NCBI GenBank assembly: GCA_036389835.1
Contig: DASVWC010000053.1
Location: forward strand, 1 to 64,000
Direction of reading: 5' to 3'
DNA from: AC-37 sp036389835
Lineage (GTDB): Bacteria; Actinomycetota; Thermoleophilia; Solirubrobacterales; Thermoleophilaceae
Length of the DNA stretch: 64,000 bases
Shown piece by piece: positions 49,681 through 58,289 of this stretch. The first letter of the stretch is position 1. Each line of letters opens with the position of its first letter. Below the pieces are notes generated by a model. It was given only the letters and a program-made list of their open reading frames with translations. It was not told where the DNA came from and did no database searches. Position numbers and translations under genes: made by a program.

Positions 49681-50720
49681 CGCCGAGCTGCTCGATAGTG
49701 GTGCCGACCCACCGCCGGCCCGCGCGGCTCCGCGAGTGCCTCGCCGCGCTCGCCGCGCTCGACTATCCGCGCGACCGGCTGGAGGCGATCGTCGTCGGCG
49801 ACGTGGGCGAAGAGCCGATCGAGCCGATCCTCGACGAGGTCCGCGGCCGGCTCGAGGTCGCGTTCCTCCCGCACGAGGTACTGCTTCCTGCGGCGCGCCG
49901 GAACGCCGGCGCGCGGCGTGCGCGCGGCGAGCTCGTGGCCTTCGTCGACGACGACTGCCGGCCCGCTCGCGACTGGCTTCGGCTGCTGGTGGAGGCGCGC
50001 GTCGATCCAGGCGAGGCGCTCGGCGGCCACACGCTGAGCACGCTCACCGACAACCCGTACGCCGAGGCGAGCCAGCTCATCATCAACATCGGCTACCGCC
50101 AGAACGGCGACGAGCCGAACGCGGCCCGCTTCTTCACCACCGACAACCTCGTCGTGCCGCGCGCACGCTTCCTGGAGCTCGGCGGATTCGACGAGACGTT
50201 CTGGACGGCGGAGGACCGCGAGTTCAGCGATCGCTGGCTCGCTCGCGGCTGGCGGATGCGCTACGTCCCGGAGGCGACCGTCTGGCATGCACACCCGATC
50301 GGGCTGCGCGGGTTCGTGAGCCGCAACTGGCACTACGGGCGCGGTGCGCAGCGTTTCTGGCGCAAGCGCGCGCAGGCGGGCCGCGAGCCGTTCCGGCCCG
50401 ATCTCCGCTTCTACGCGACCGTCGCCGGCGCGCCGTTCCGCCAGCGCACGATGCGCGGCCGGATCGCGTTGCTTCTGCTCACCTGGCACGTGCTCAACAC
50501 CGCCGGCTTCGTCTACGAGGCCGTGCTGGCCCGCCTCGGACGCTCGCCGCTCGTCGCGATCGCGGTCCCGTACTCAGCGGAGAGCCCCGGACGGGGCGGC
50601 GGCGCGGCGCGACCCGCCGACGGCCACGCCGGCGGCCCGGGCCAGCACGCCGGCCGCGACGATCGGCGCGAGCCTGTGGGTGCGAACGTCGAGGGCCGGG
50701 GAGCGGCGCGCGCGCCGTAG
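49677..50720 (+). CDS. Glycosyltransferase family 2 protein with overlapping 3' end
   Basis: About 347 residues if started at CTG 49677, which gives the typical opening TPSCSIVVPTHRRP and follows GGAGGAG by 7-8 nt, overlapping the previous stop (CTGA). GTG 49695 or 49698 are the conventional alternatives. ARGELVAFVDDDCRP carries the metal-binding Asp motif and GGFDETFWTAEDREFSDR the catalytic ED region. The final 50 residues are low-complexity Gly/Ala/Arg and lie opposite the end of the convergent GT gene for 147 bp, so they are probably unconstrained read-through. Confidence 0.82.
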   Translation: MTPSCSIVVPTHRRPARLRECLAALAALDYPRDRLEAIVVGDVGEEPIEPILDEVRGRLEVAFLPHEVLLPAARRNAGARRARGELVAFVDDDCRPARDWLRLLVEARVDPGEALGGHTLSTLTDNPYAEASQLIINIGYRQNGDEPNAARFFTTDNLVVPRARFLELGGFDETFWTAEDREFSDRWLARGWRMRYVPEATVWHAHPIGLRGFVSRNWHYGRGAQRFWRKRAQAGREPFRPDLRFYATVAGAPFRQRTMRGRIALLLLTWHVLNTAGFVYEAVLARLGRSPLVAIAVPYSAESPGRGGGAARPADGHAGGPGQHAGRDDRREPVGANVEGRGAARAP

Positions 50721-51428
50721 GCCGCGCGGGGCCTCGAGGAGCGCCTGCAGCGCAGCGCGGCGGCGGCGCTCCGGCAAGATGCGCCCGCGCCGGCGTCCGC
50801 GGGCGAACTGATCGGCGAGGAGCCCCGCGAAGGTCGGCGCGTAGGCCTGCTCGGTGACGACCTCGCGCGCCAGCTCTATGTCGATTCCGGCGGCGACCAG
50901 GCGCGCGTTCACGGCGGTGTCCTCGCCGATCTCGCGATCCTCGGGGAAGGGCCCGTGCGCCTCCAGCGAAGACCGGGAGTAGGACACCCCGTAGCGCAGC
51001 CGGACCGGCGTGTCGATCCCCGGCAGGCGATAGCCATGCGTGACGACACAGCCCGCGACCGCGGGCAGCCGCGCGCCGCGCGGGACGATCGCCGACGCGA
51101 CGGCCTGTGCCCCGCGGCGGTGGCGGTCGAGCCTGCCCGCCACCCAGCCCGGACGGGCGCGCGCGTCGCCGGACAGGAACGCGACGTACGGCGCCCTCGT
51201 CGCCGCGACGCCCGCGTTGCGGGCCGCACCGGGGAGACGCCGCTCCGCCGACGCGGTCACGCGGACGTCCGGTCGCTCGCGCGCGAGCAGGCGGGCGGCC
51301 TCGCCGGAGCCCGAGTGCGAGACCACCAGCTCCACCGGGCCACCCTGCGCGAGCACCGAGTCGACCGCGTCGAGAATGGTCTCGTCGTTGCGATACGAGA
51401 GCACCACGATCGCGAGCTCTGCGGACAT
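50574..51428 (-). CDS. Glycosyltransferase family 2-like protein
   Basis: 284 residues from ATG 51428. LAIVVLSYRNDETILDAVDS and LPGAARNAGVAATRAPYVAF fit the GT2 donor site, but the usual DxD is reduced to SGDARARP. FPEDREIGEDTAVNARL holds the ED motif. A weak hydrophobic stretch ends the protein (APIVAAGVLARAAGVAVG). Converges on and overlaps the plus-strand GT2 gene by 147 bp; divergent from the membrane glycosyltransferase gene. Confidence 0.78.
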   Translation of the reverse strand: MSAELAIVVLSYRNDETILDAVDSVLAQGGPVELVVSHSGSGEAARLLARERPDVRVTASAERRLPGAARNAGVAATRAPYVAFLSGDARARPGWVAGRLDRHRRGAQAVASAIVPRGARLPAVAGCVVTHGYRLPGIDTPVRLRYGVSYSRSSLEAHGPFPEDREIGEDTAVNARLVAAGIDIELAREVVTEQAYAPTFAGLLADQFARGRRRGRILPERRRRAALQALLEAPRGLRRARRSPALDVRTHRLAPIVAAGVLARAAGVAVGGSRRAAAPSGALR

Positions 51429-51449
51429 CGGCGGCACATATAGCGGACG

Positions 51450-51455
51450 TATACT
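51450..51455 (+). promoter_or_regulatory. Consensus-like -10 box TATACT
   Basis: TATACT in the 85-bp divergent gap, well placed for the membrane glycosyltransferase; a TTG codon in its frame lies 8 nt downstream (51463), so a leaderless start there is possible. CATATA next to it could serve the opposite strand. Confidence 0.45.
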
Positions 51456-51513
51456 CGCGCGCTTGCGCCTGACCGCGATCGTGCCGGCGGCGGCCGCCGT
51501 GCCGGCCGGAATC

Positions 51514-52893
51514 ATGGCGCACCTGACCGCCCGGAGCCAACTTCGGGCCGCGGCGGCGGTCGCGGCGGGGACCGCCGTGGTCTGGCTCGTGCTGGGCCGC
51601 GGCTACCTCGGCTACGACACGGAATGGGCGCTGGTCTGGGGCGGCCAGCTCGCCGGCGGCGAGCTCCCGGACTACTCCGCCGTGCTGATCACGCCCACGC
51701 CGCACCCGCTCGCGAACGCCGTCGGCGCGCTGCTCTCGCCGCTCGGCGACGCGCGCCCCACGATCCTCCTGGTCGCGCACGCGGCCGCCCTCGTCACGCT
51801 CGCCTACCAGCTCTTCGAGCTCGGCCGGGTGCTGATCGCGTGGCCGGTGGGCGCGCTCGCCGCCGCGCTGGTGCTCACCCGCCCGGCGCTCGTCGAGCAG
51901 ACCCTCTACGCGTCGCCCGACGTCTTTTTCCTCGCTCTGGTCGCGTCCGCGGCCGCCGCCGAGGCGCGGCGGCCGCGGCGCGGGGCCTCGGTGCTCGTGC
52001 TGCTGGGTCTGGCCGGCCTCCTGCGGCCCGAGGGCTGGCTCCTGGCGGCCGCCTACACCGTCTATCTGCTCGCCGCCTCGGACCGCCGCCGCCGGCCGCG
52101 CCTGGTCGCGCTCGGCGCTGCCGCGCCGGTGGTCTGGGCGCTCGCGGACCTGATCGTCACCGGCGATCCGTTCTACTCCCGTCACAGCACGGTGCAGATC
52201 ACGACCGCGCTCAACCCTGGAGGCCGGAGCGGCCCCTCCGGCCTCGCCGCTCTGCCGGACCACCTGCGCGACGCGCTCACGGGTCCGGTCGCCGTGTTCG
52301 GCGTCGCCGGGCTCGTGAGCGGACTCTGGTTCCTGCGCCGGCGCGTGCTGCTCCCCGCCGCGATCTGCGGCCTCGGCATGGGCGCGTTCCTCGCCCTTGG
52401 CCTCGCCGACGTGCCGCGCCTCACGCGCTACGCGATGCTGCCGGCCTCGATGCTCGTGCTGTTCTGCGGCGTGACCGCGTTCGGATGGCTCGGGGTCGAG
52501 TCGCGGCCGCGCCTGCGGCGGGTGTGGATCCTCGCGGCGCTCGCCGTGCCCGCCGTCCTGATCCCGAGCCTGCGCGACGACCTCCAGCGCATCGACCGGG
52601 TCGCCGAGCTCAGCCACCGCGCCGGCGAGTCGGTGCGCGATCTCGACCGGCTCGCCGAGACGCCGGCCGTGCGCGCGGCCTCGCGGCGCTGCCGCGCGGT
52701 CTTCGTCGCGACCTTCGGCTACCGCCCCCAGGTGGCGCTCGCGCTCGACCGCGAGCCGAAGGAGATCCTGGTCGACGTGCCCGATCCGCCCGCCCGCGGC
52801 CTCGCGATCCTGCCGGTCGGGACGCTCCGGCCGCGCGGATTCGAGCCCGTCGCCGCCTCGCGGCTCTGGACCGTCACCGAGCGCTGCCCGTAG
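51514..52893 (+). CDS. GT-C-like membrane glycosyltransferase
   Basis: 459 residues from ATG 51514 (TTG 51463 possible). Ten or so hydrophobic helices. The first extracytoplasmic loop begins YLGYDTEWALVWGGQLAGGE, with the acidic residue expected of dolichyl- or polyprenyl-phosphate-sugar-using enzymes, and RPALVEQTLYASPDVFFLAL resembles a GT39/GT87-type core. A soluble tail of about 80 residues ends the protein. Probably adds sugar outside the membrane using a polyprenyl donor. Fits the neighbouring GT2 and Wzm/Wzt genes. Confidence 0.75.
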   Translation: MAHLTARSQLRAAAAVAAGTAVVWLVLGRGYLGYDTEWALVWGGQLAGGELPDYSAVLITPTPHPLANAVGALLSPLGDARPTILLVAHAAALVTLAYQLFELGRVLIAWPVGALAAALVLTRPALVEQTLYASPDVFFLALVASAAAAEARRPRRGASVLVLLGLAGLLRPEGWLLAAAYTVYLLAASDRRRRPRLVALGAAAPVVWALADLIVTGDPFYSRHSTVQITTALNPGGRSGPSGLAALPDHLRDALTGPVAVFGVAGLVSGLWFLRRRVLLPAAICGLGMGAFLALGLADVPRLTRYAMLPASMLVLFCGVTAFGWLGVESRPRLRRVWILAALAVPAVLIPSLRDDLQRIDRVAELSHRAGESVRDLDRLAETPAVRAASRRCRAVFVATFGYRPQVALALDREPKEILVDVPDPPARGLAILPVGTLRPRGFEPVAASRLWTVTERCP

Positions 52894-52976
52894 CGGGTCC
52901 CGTGGCCCATCCCGGGTCGCCCGCATGTTGCCACGCCCGGTCGCGATCCTCCAAGCTGCGGCCGGATCCGGCGCCT

Positions 52977-53429
52977 GTGACGACGACCTTCGGAAAGCCG
53001 ACGCCCCTCGACGTGCGCGACGCGGTGGTCGCGCAGTTCGAGATCACCCGTGACGCGGTCCGGGCGTACGCCGACGTCGTCGGTCACCGCGAGGCGGTCT
53101 ACCGCGACCCCGAGGCGGCGCGGCGCGCGGGCTACCCGGACCTGGTCGCGCCGCCCATGTTCGCGGCCGTGTACGCCGCGCCGGCCGTCTGGCCCGCCAT
53201 GGCGGAGGCCGTCGGCACGGGGATGGAGGGCGTGCTCCACGGCGCGCAGGAGTTCCGGTGGAGCGGCCTCGCGTTCGCCGGCGACGCGATCACGACCGAG
53301 GCGCGCGCCGTCGAGCGCACCGAGGCGGGCGGGCTCGCCTTTCACGTGGTCGAGTCGATCTCGTCGAACGCCGCCGGCGAGGAGCTCGTGCGCGGGCGCT
53401 GGATGGCGATCAGGCGCGAGCGCCCGTGA
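52977..53429 (+). CDS. MaoC-like hydratase N-terminal-type hotdog protein (HadA-like)
   Basis: 150 residues from GTG 52977. FEITRDAVRAYADVVGHREA, then PDLVAPPMFAAVY and GVLHGAQEFRWSGLAFAGDA match the FAS1-like dehydratase/MaoC_dehydrat_N family, the non-catalytic hotdog of a heterodimer. The catalytic partner is the next gene (GTGA overlap), an arrangement like mycobacterial HadA-HadB. Together they should dehydrate (3R)-hydroxyacyl-ACP or -CoA for the synthase genes downstream. Confidence 0.82.
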   Translation: MTTTFGKPTPLDVRDAVVAQFEITRDAVRAYADVVGHREAVYRDPEAARRAGYPDLVAPPMFAAVYAAPAVWPAMAEAVGTGMEGVLHGAQEFRWSGLAFAGDAITTEARAVERTEAGGLAFHVVESISSNAAGEELVRGRWMAIRRERP

Positions 53430-53821
53430 GGGCCGGCGACGCGATCGGCCCGGAGCGGATCGTCCCGGCCGCGGACGTGCCGCGCCGCTACGCCGAGGTC
53501 TCGGGCGACTTCAACCCCGTGCACCTCGATCCGGAGTACGCCGAGGCGGCCGGGCTCCCCGGCGTGATCCTGCACGGCCTGTGGACCATGGCGCAGCTCG
53601 CGCGAGTCGACCTCGCGGCGGCCGGGGGCGACCCCGCCCGGCTCGAGCGGCTGTCGGTCGAGTTCCGCAGCGCGGGCCTCCCGGAGCGGGAGATCGCGGT
53701 CGCGGCGACGGTGAGGGACGTGCGCGACGGCCGGGCGCTGGTCGAGCACGACGTCCGGCAGGACCGGCGCCGGCTCGTGCGTCGCGCGCGCGCCGAGATC
53801 GCGCTGGACCCCGGCGCCTGA
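53426..53821 (+). CDS. MaoC-family (3R)-hydroxyacyl dehydratase (HadB-like)
   Basis: 131 residues from GTG 53426. Hydratase 2 motif YAEVSGDFNPVHLDPEYA with catalytic D28 and H33, then LPGVILHGLWTMAQLARV. Pairs with the preceding MaoC-N protein. Its place ahead of two ketosynthases and opposite a ketoreductase, ACP and AT gives the full reductive cycle except for an enoylreductase, which I do not see in the window. That would leave double bonds in the chain. Confidence 0.87.
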   Translation: MRAGDAIGPERIVPAADVPRRYAEVSGDFNPVHLDPEYAEAAGLPGVILHGLWTMAQLARVDLAAAGGDPARLERLSVEFRSAGLPEREIAVAATVRDVRDGRALVEHDVRQDRRRLVRRARAEIALDPGA

Positions 53822-53859
53822 CCGGCCGGCGCGCCCGCACCGTCCGCTACGGTCGCCCC

Positions 53860-55308
53860 ATGACGGGCGGTAGGCCGCTCACGGAGCAGTCGGCCATCGA
53901 GCTGGCTGCGGCGATCCGCGAGCGCCGCACCAGCGCGCGCGCGGTCCTCGAGGCGCACCTCGATCGCCACCGGCGCTTCCACGCGAGCGTGAACGCCATC
54001 GTCGTGCCGCGCTTCGAGGCGGCGCGCGCGGAGGCCGACGCGGCCGACGCGCGCGTGGCGGCCGCCGCCCCGGACGAGCCGCTCCCCCCGCTACTCGGCG
54101 TGCCGTTCACGGTGAAGGAGCTGTTCGGCGTCGAGGGGATGCCGCAGTCCGGCGGGCTCGTCGCGCGGCGCGAGGTGCGCGCGCGGACGACGGCGACCGT
54201 GGCCGCTCGCATGCGGGCCGCCGGCGGGGTGCTGGTCGGCCTCACGAACAGCTCGGAGCTGTCGCTCTGGCTCGAGTGCGAGAACCGCGTCTACGGGCGC
54301 ACGAGCAACCCGTACGACCCGCGGCGCACGTCCGGCGGGTCGTCCGGGGGCGAGGCGGCGGCGATCGCCTGCGGCGCGTCGGCGGCCGGCGTCGGGACCG
54401 ACACCGGCGGGTCGATCCGGGTGCCCGCGTTCTGCTGCGGCGTGTTCGGTCACAAGCCGTCGCGCGGCCTGATCCCGCTGACCGGCAGCTATCCGGAGAT
54501 CTCCGGGCTGTCGAAGCGCCTCGTGAGCTTCGGCCCGCTCGCGCGGCGCGCCGAGGACCTGATGCCGCTGCTGCGCACCCTCGCCGGCCCCGACGGGGCC
54601 GACGACTCGGTGCGCCCGGCGGAGCTCGGCGACCCGGGCGCGGTGGCGCTGGAGGGGCTGCGCGTGCGGATCGGCGAGCGCCGCTGGGCCCGGCCGCTCG
54701 GCCGCGACGTGCTGGCGGCGCGCGACCGCGCGACGGATGCGCTCGCCGCGGCCGGCGCGCGCGTCGAGCGGATCGCCCTGCCGGACCCGCGCCGCGCCGT
54801 CTGGCCCGGCGCCGCGACGCTCGGCGACGCCGGGAGCGCGTCGGTGCTCGCGCTGCTCGACGAGGCGGGCGGCCCGCGCCCGACCGTGCTCGGCGCGCTC
54901 CGTCGTGACGACCCCTACACGACCCCCCTGCGGATCATGGCGCTGCTGGAGCCGCTCTACCGGCGCGTCCCCGAGCGCCAGCTCCGCCGCGCGGTCGCCG
55001 CGGGCGAGCGCTTCGGCGCCGAGCTGACGGAGGCGATCGGGGACGGCGTGCTGCTCCACCCCCCGCTCGCGGGACCCGCCCCGCGCCACGGCCGCACGAC
55101 CGGGCGGCCCTTCTACTTCACCTCCGCGCTCGCCTTCAACATCGCGCCGGTCCCGGTCACGCAGGTGCCGCTCGGGCTCGGACGCGGCGGGCTGCCCGTC
55201 GGGATCCAGGTCGCCGCCGGCCCGGGGCGCGACCACGTGGCCATCGCCGTCGCGCTGCAGCTCGAGCGCGCGCTCGGCGGCTGGTCGCCTCCCGCCGCGC
55301 CTCGCTGA
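53860..55308 (+). CDS. Amidase signature family hydrolase
   Basis: 482 residues. The Ser-cisSer-Lys triad is complete: K86 in FTVKEL, the GGSSGGE serines near 161-162, and S185 in TDTGGSIRVP. Hydrolyses or forms an amide; the substrate cannot be inferred. It stands between the dehydratase pair and ketosynthase 1, so it may tailor the cluster's product, or simply be a neighbour. Confidence 0.88.
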   Translation: MTGGRPLTEQSAIELAAAIRERRTSARAVLEAHLDRHRRFHASVNAIVVPRFEAARAEADAADARVAAAAPDEPLPPLLGVPFTVKELFGVEGMPQSGGLVARREVRARTTATVAARMRAAGGVLVGLTNSSELSLWLECENRVYGRTSNPYDPRRTSGGSSGGEAAAIACGASAAGVGTDTGGSIRVPAFCCGVFGHKPSRGLIPLTGSYPEISGLSKRLVSFGPLARRAEDLMPLLRTLAGPDGADDSVRPAELGDPGAVALEGLRVRIGERRWARPLGRDVLAARDRATDALAAAGARVERIALPDPRRAVWPGAATLGDAGSASVLALLDEAGGPRPTVLGALRRDDPYTTPLRIMALLEPLYRRVPERQLRRAVAAGERFGAELTEAIGDGVLLHPPLAGPAPRHGRTTGRPFYFTSALAFNIAPVPVTQVPLGLGRGGLPVGIQVAAGPGRDHVAIAVALQLERALGGWSPPAAPR

Positions 55309-55329
55309 GCCCTTCCGGCTCGGCGGGAT

Positions 55330-56571
55330 TTGACGGCCGTTCCGGCAGCGGCTGAACTTCGCGCCGTGGTCGAGCCCGTTCGCGTCGCGGTAACCGGTGT
55401 GGGCGCCGTCACGCCGCTCGGCGTCGGGGCGGAGACGCTCCACAGGCGCTGGACGGCCGGCGAGTCGGGCATCGAGGACGGGCTCGGGCGGGCCGACTTC
55501 GACGCGTCCGAGCACCTCAGCCGGCGCGACATGCGCAGCTTCGACCGCTTCACCCAGTTCGCGCTCGTGGCGGCGAACGAGGCGCTCGGCCAGGCGGGCT
55601 GGCTCGACGAGCTGCCGTACGACTCCGAGCGCATCGCGTGCGTCGTCGGCACCGGCATGGGCGGCGTCGAGTCGCTCGAGAGCGACATCGACCGGGCCCG
55701 CGAGCGCGGCCACGACCAGGTGTCGCCGCTCACGATCGCCAAGCACATGCCGAACGCCGCGGCGGCCGCGATCTCAGCGCGCTACGGGCTGCACGGCGAG
55801 TCCATGGGCGTCTGCGGAGCGTGCGCGAGCGGGGCGATCGCGACCGGCGCCGCGATGGGCCTGCTGCGCAGCGGAGCGGCGGACGCGGTCGTGACCGGGT
55901 CGTCCGACGCCGGCATCACGCCTCAGATGCGCGCGGTGTTCGGCGTCATGGGGGCCTCGTCGCGAGCAGGGGTCTCGCGGCCGTTCGACCGGCGCCGCGA
56001 CGGGTTCGTCGGCGCCGAGGGCGGGGGGATCCTCGTGATCGAGCGCGAGGAGGGCGCGCGGGCGCGCGGAGCCGAGCCGGTGGGGTTCCTGTGCGGGTAC
56101 GGCGTGACCTGCGACGCCCACCACGTGACCGCTCCCGAGCCGAGCGGGCGGCAGGCGGCGCGGGCGATCGAGCGCGCACTCCAGGAGGCGGGCCTGGCGC
56201 CCGAGGACCTGAGCTACGTGAACATGCACGGCACCGGCACGCCGCTGAACGACCGCGCCGAGACCAAGGCCGTCAAGCTCGCGCTCGGAGAGGTCGCCGA
56301 GCGGATCCCGATGTCGTCGCTGAAGTCCGCGATCGGGCACCTCGGCGGCGGCGCGGCGTCGGTGGAGGCCGTGGCCACGCTGCTCGCGCTGCGCGACCGG
56401 GTGGCGCCGCCCACGCTCAACCTCGAGGAGCCCGAGGAGGGCCTCGACCTCGACTACGTGCCGGGCGAGGCGCGCCGGCTGCGCGACACCAACGGCTCGC
56501 CGCCGGCCGCGATCAGCAACTCGTTCGGATTCGGCGGCCACAACGCGGTCCTCGCGGTGAGCGCGGCGTGA
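55330..56571 (+). CDS. Beta-ketoacyl-ACP synthase II-type ketosynthase 1
   Basis: 413 residues if started at TTG 55330; GTG 55366 is an alternative start. VRVAVTGVGAVTPLG opens the thiolase fold. Active site: Cys in VCGACASGA (about 165), His in MHGTGTPLND and in SAIGHLGGGA. All three are kept, so it is a working condensing enzyme and not a chain-length factor. Its stop overlaps the carbamoyltransferase start (GTGA). Confidence 0.9.
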   Translation: MTAVPAAAELRAVVEPVRVAVTGVGAVTPLGVGAETLHRRWTAGESGIEDGLGRADFDASEHLSRRDMRSFDRFTQFALVAANEALGQAGWLDELPYDSERIACVVGTGMGGVESLESDIDRARERGHDQVSPLTIAKHMPNAAAAAISARYGLHGESMGVCGACASGAIATGAAMGLLRSGAADAVVTGSSDAGITPQMRAVFGVMGASSRAGVSRPFDRRRDGFVGAEGGGILVIEREEGARARGAEPVGFLCGYGVTCDAHHVTAPEPSGRQAARAIERALQEAGLAPEDLSYVNMHGTGTPLNDRAETKAVKLALGEVAERIPMSSLKSAIGHLGGGAASVEAVATLLALRDRVAPPTLNLEEPEEGLDLDYVPGEARRLRDTNGSPPAAISNSFGFGGHNAVLAVSAA

Positions 56572-58289
56572 TCCTCGGGCTCAACGCCTACACGTACTGC
56601 TCCGGGGCCGCGCTCTACGACGGCGAGGTGCGGCTGGTCCTCGAGGAGGAGCGGCTCAACCGCGAGAAGAAGACGAAGGCGTTCCCGCGGATGGCGCTCG
56701 AGGCCGCCGCGCTCGAGCCGGGCGACGTCGAGTGCGTCGCGTTCCCGTGGGATCCCGCGAAGCTGCTTTGGGAGGAGGCCAAGGTGCTGGGCGCCGGCCT
56801 GCCGCGCAGCCTCCAGATGCTGCGGCCCGCGGCGGACCCGGAGGGCAGCGCGGCGCTGCCCCTCTTCGCGTGGACGCGGCTGCCGCTTGACGTGCGGCGC
56901 CACTTCGGGGGTCGCCGGCCGCCGATCCGGTTCGTCGGCCATCACCGCGCGCACGCCTGCCTGGCGTTCTTCGGCTCGCCGTTCGAGGAGTCGATCGTGC
57001 TCGTCGCGGACGGCTACGGCGACGACTGCTCGCTGTCGGCCTGGCTCGCCCGCGGCACGCGGATCGAGCTCCTCTGGCGCAACAGCTTCGCGCACTCGCT
57101 CGGCCTCCTGTACGGGGCGGTGACGAGCCATCTCGGCTACCGCGCCTGCCACGACGAGGGCAAGGTCATGGCGCTGGCCGCGCTCGGCGGCGACGGGATG
57201 CTCGCGGACTTCCGCGAGATCGTCCAGCTCGACGAGGCGGGCGGGCCGCCGCGGCTCGACTTCTCGTATCTCAACTACCACCGCGCCGGCGAGCTCGATC
57301 CCTTCACGCGCAAGTTCAAGGACCGCTTCGGGGAGGAGCGCGGCCGCGGCGAGCGGCTCGAGCCGCGCCACGCGGACCTCGCCGCGGCGCTCCAGTGGAC
57401 GCTCGAGGAGGCCCTGCTCGACATCGCGCGGCGGCTGCGCGAGCGGCACGGGATCCCCAACCTCGCCCTCGCGGGCGGCGTGGCGCTGAACTGCGCCGCG
57501 AACGGCCGGCTCGCCCGCGAGTCGGGCTTCGACGCGATCTACGTGCCGCCGAACCCCGACGACGGCGGCACGCCGCTCGGCGCTGCGATGCACGTGCACC
57601 ACTGCGTGAACGGGCATCCGCGCGCGGAGCCGATCCTCCACTCGGCGTTCGGGCTCGAGTACGGCGCCGCCGACGTGGGGCGGGCGGCCGCCGGGCACGG
57701 CGCGCGGCCGGTCGCCGACCCGGCGGAGGCCGCGGCGGCGCTGCTGGCGGAGGGCCGCACGGTGGGTTGGTTCCAGGGGCGGATGGAGATGGGGCCGCGC
57801 GCGCTCGGGCAGCGCTCGATCCTCGCCGACCCGCGCCCGCCCGGGATGAAGGACCACCTCAACGCCGACGTGAAGCACCGCGAGCCGTACCGCCCGTACG
57901 CGCCGTCGGTGCTCGAGGAGGAGCTCGGAGCCTGGTTCCCGGACAGCCCCCCGTCGCCGTTCATGAGCTTCGCCTCGTCGGTGGCGGCCGACCGCGCCGA
58001 CCAGGTCCCGGCCGTCCTGCACGTCGACGGGACGGCGCGCGTGCAGAGCGTGACGGCCGCCGCCGCGCCGCTCTACCACCGGATGATCCGCGCGTTTGCC
58101 CGCCGCACCGGCGTCCCGATGGTGCTGAACACGTCGCTCAACGACCAGGAGCCGATCTGCTGCAGCCCCGCCGACGCCGTCCGGATGTTCGAGAGCACGA
58201 ACCTCGACGCGCTGATAGTCGAGGACGCGCTCCTCACCGCTCCCGGCGTGCGGCAGCCGGAGGAGGAGCACGCGGGCGCGCCCGCGTGA
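56568..58289 (+). CDS. Carbamoyltransferase (NodU/CmcH family)
   Basis: 573 residues from GTG 56568. N-terminal Kae1-like domain with GHHRAHACLAFFGSPF (metal-binding histidines) and ADGYGDDCSLSAW. LAGGVALNCAANGRL and the C-terminal YrdC-like part (MGPRALGQRSILADPRP, VLNTSLNDQEPI) complete the family. It moves a carbamoyl group from carbamoyl phosphate, through an adenylated intermediate, to a hydroxyl. Placed between ketosynthase 1 and a hotdog protein, so the final product is probably an O-carbamate. Confidence 0.92.
   Translation: MILGLNAYTYCSGAALYDGEVRLVLEEERLNREKKTKAFPRMALEAAALEPGDVECVAFPWDPAKLLWEEAKVLGAGLPRSLQMLRPAADPEGSAALPLFAWTRLPLDVRRHFGGRRPPIRFVGHHRAHACLAFFGSPFEESIVLVADGYGDDCSLSAWLARGTRIELLWRNSFAHSLGLLYGAVTSHLGYRACHDEGKVMALAALGGDGMLADFREIVQLDEAGGPPRLDFSYLNYHRAGELDPFTRKFKDRFGEERGRGERLEPRHADLAAALQWTLEEALLDIARRLRERHGIPNLALAGGVALNCAANGRLARESGFDAIYVPPNPDDGGTPLGAAMHVHHCVNGHPRAEPILHSAFGLEYGAADVGRAAAGHGARPVADPAEAAAALLAEGRTVGWFQGRMEMGPRALGQRSILADPRPPGMKDHLNADVKHREPYRPYAPSVLEEELGAWFPDSPPSPFMSFASSVAADRADQVPAVLHVDGTARVQSVTAAAAPLYHRMIRAFARRTGVPMVLNTSLNDQEPICCSPADAVRMFESTNLDALIVEDALLTAPGVRQPEEEHAGAPA

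Noticed and set aside
46224..58289. Nodulation-factor gene cluster (NodI/J-, NodB/A- and NodU-like genes)
   Set aside because: No NodC-type chitin synthase with its membrane helices; the ABC-2 pair looks like Wzm/Wzt and the NodU homologue sits in a separate synthase locus.
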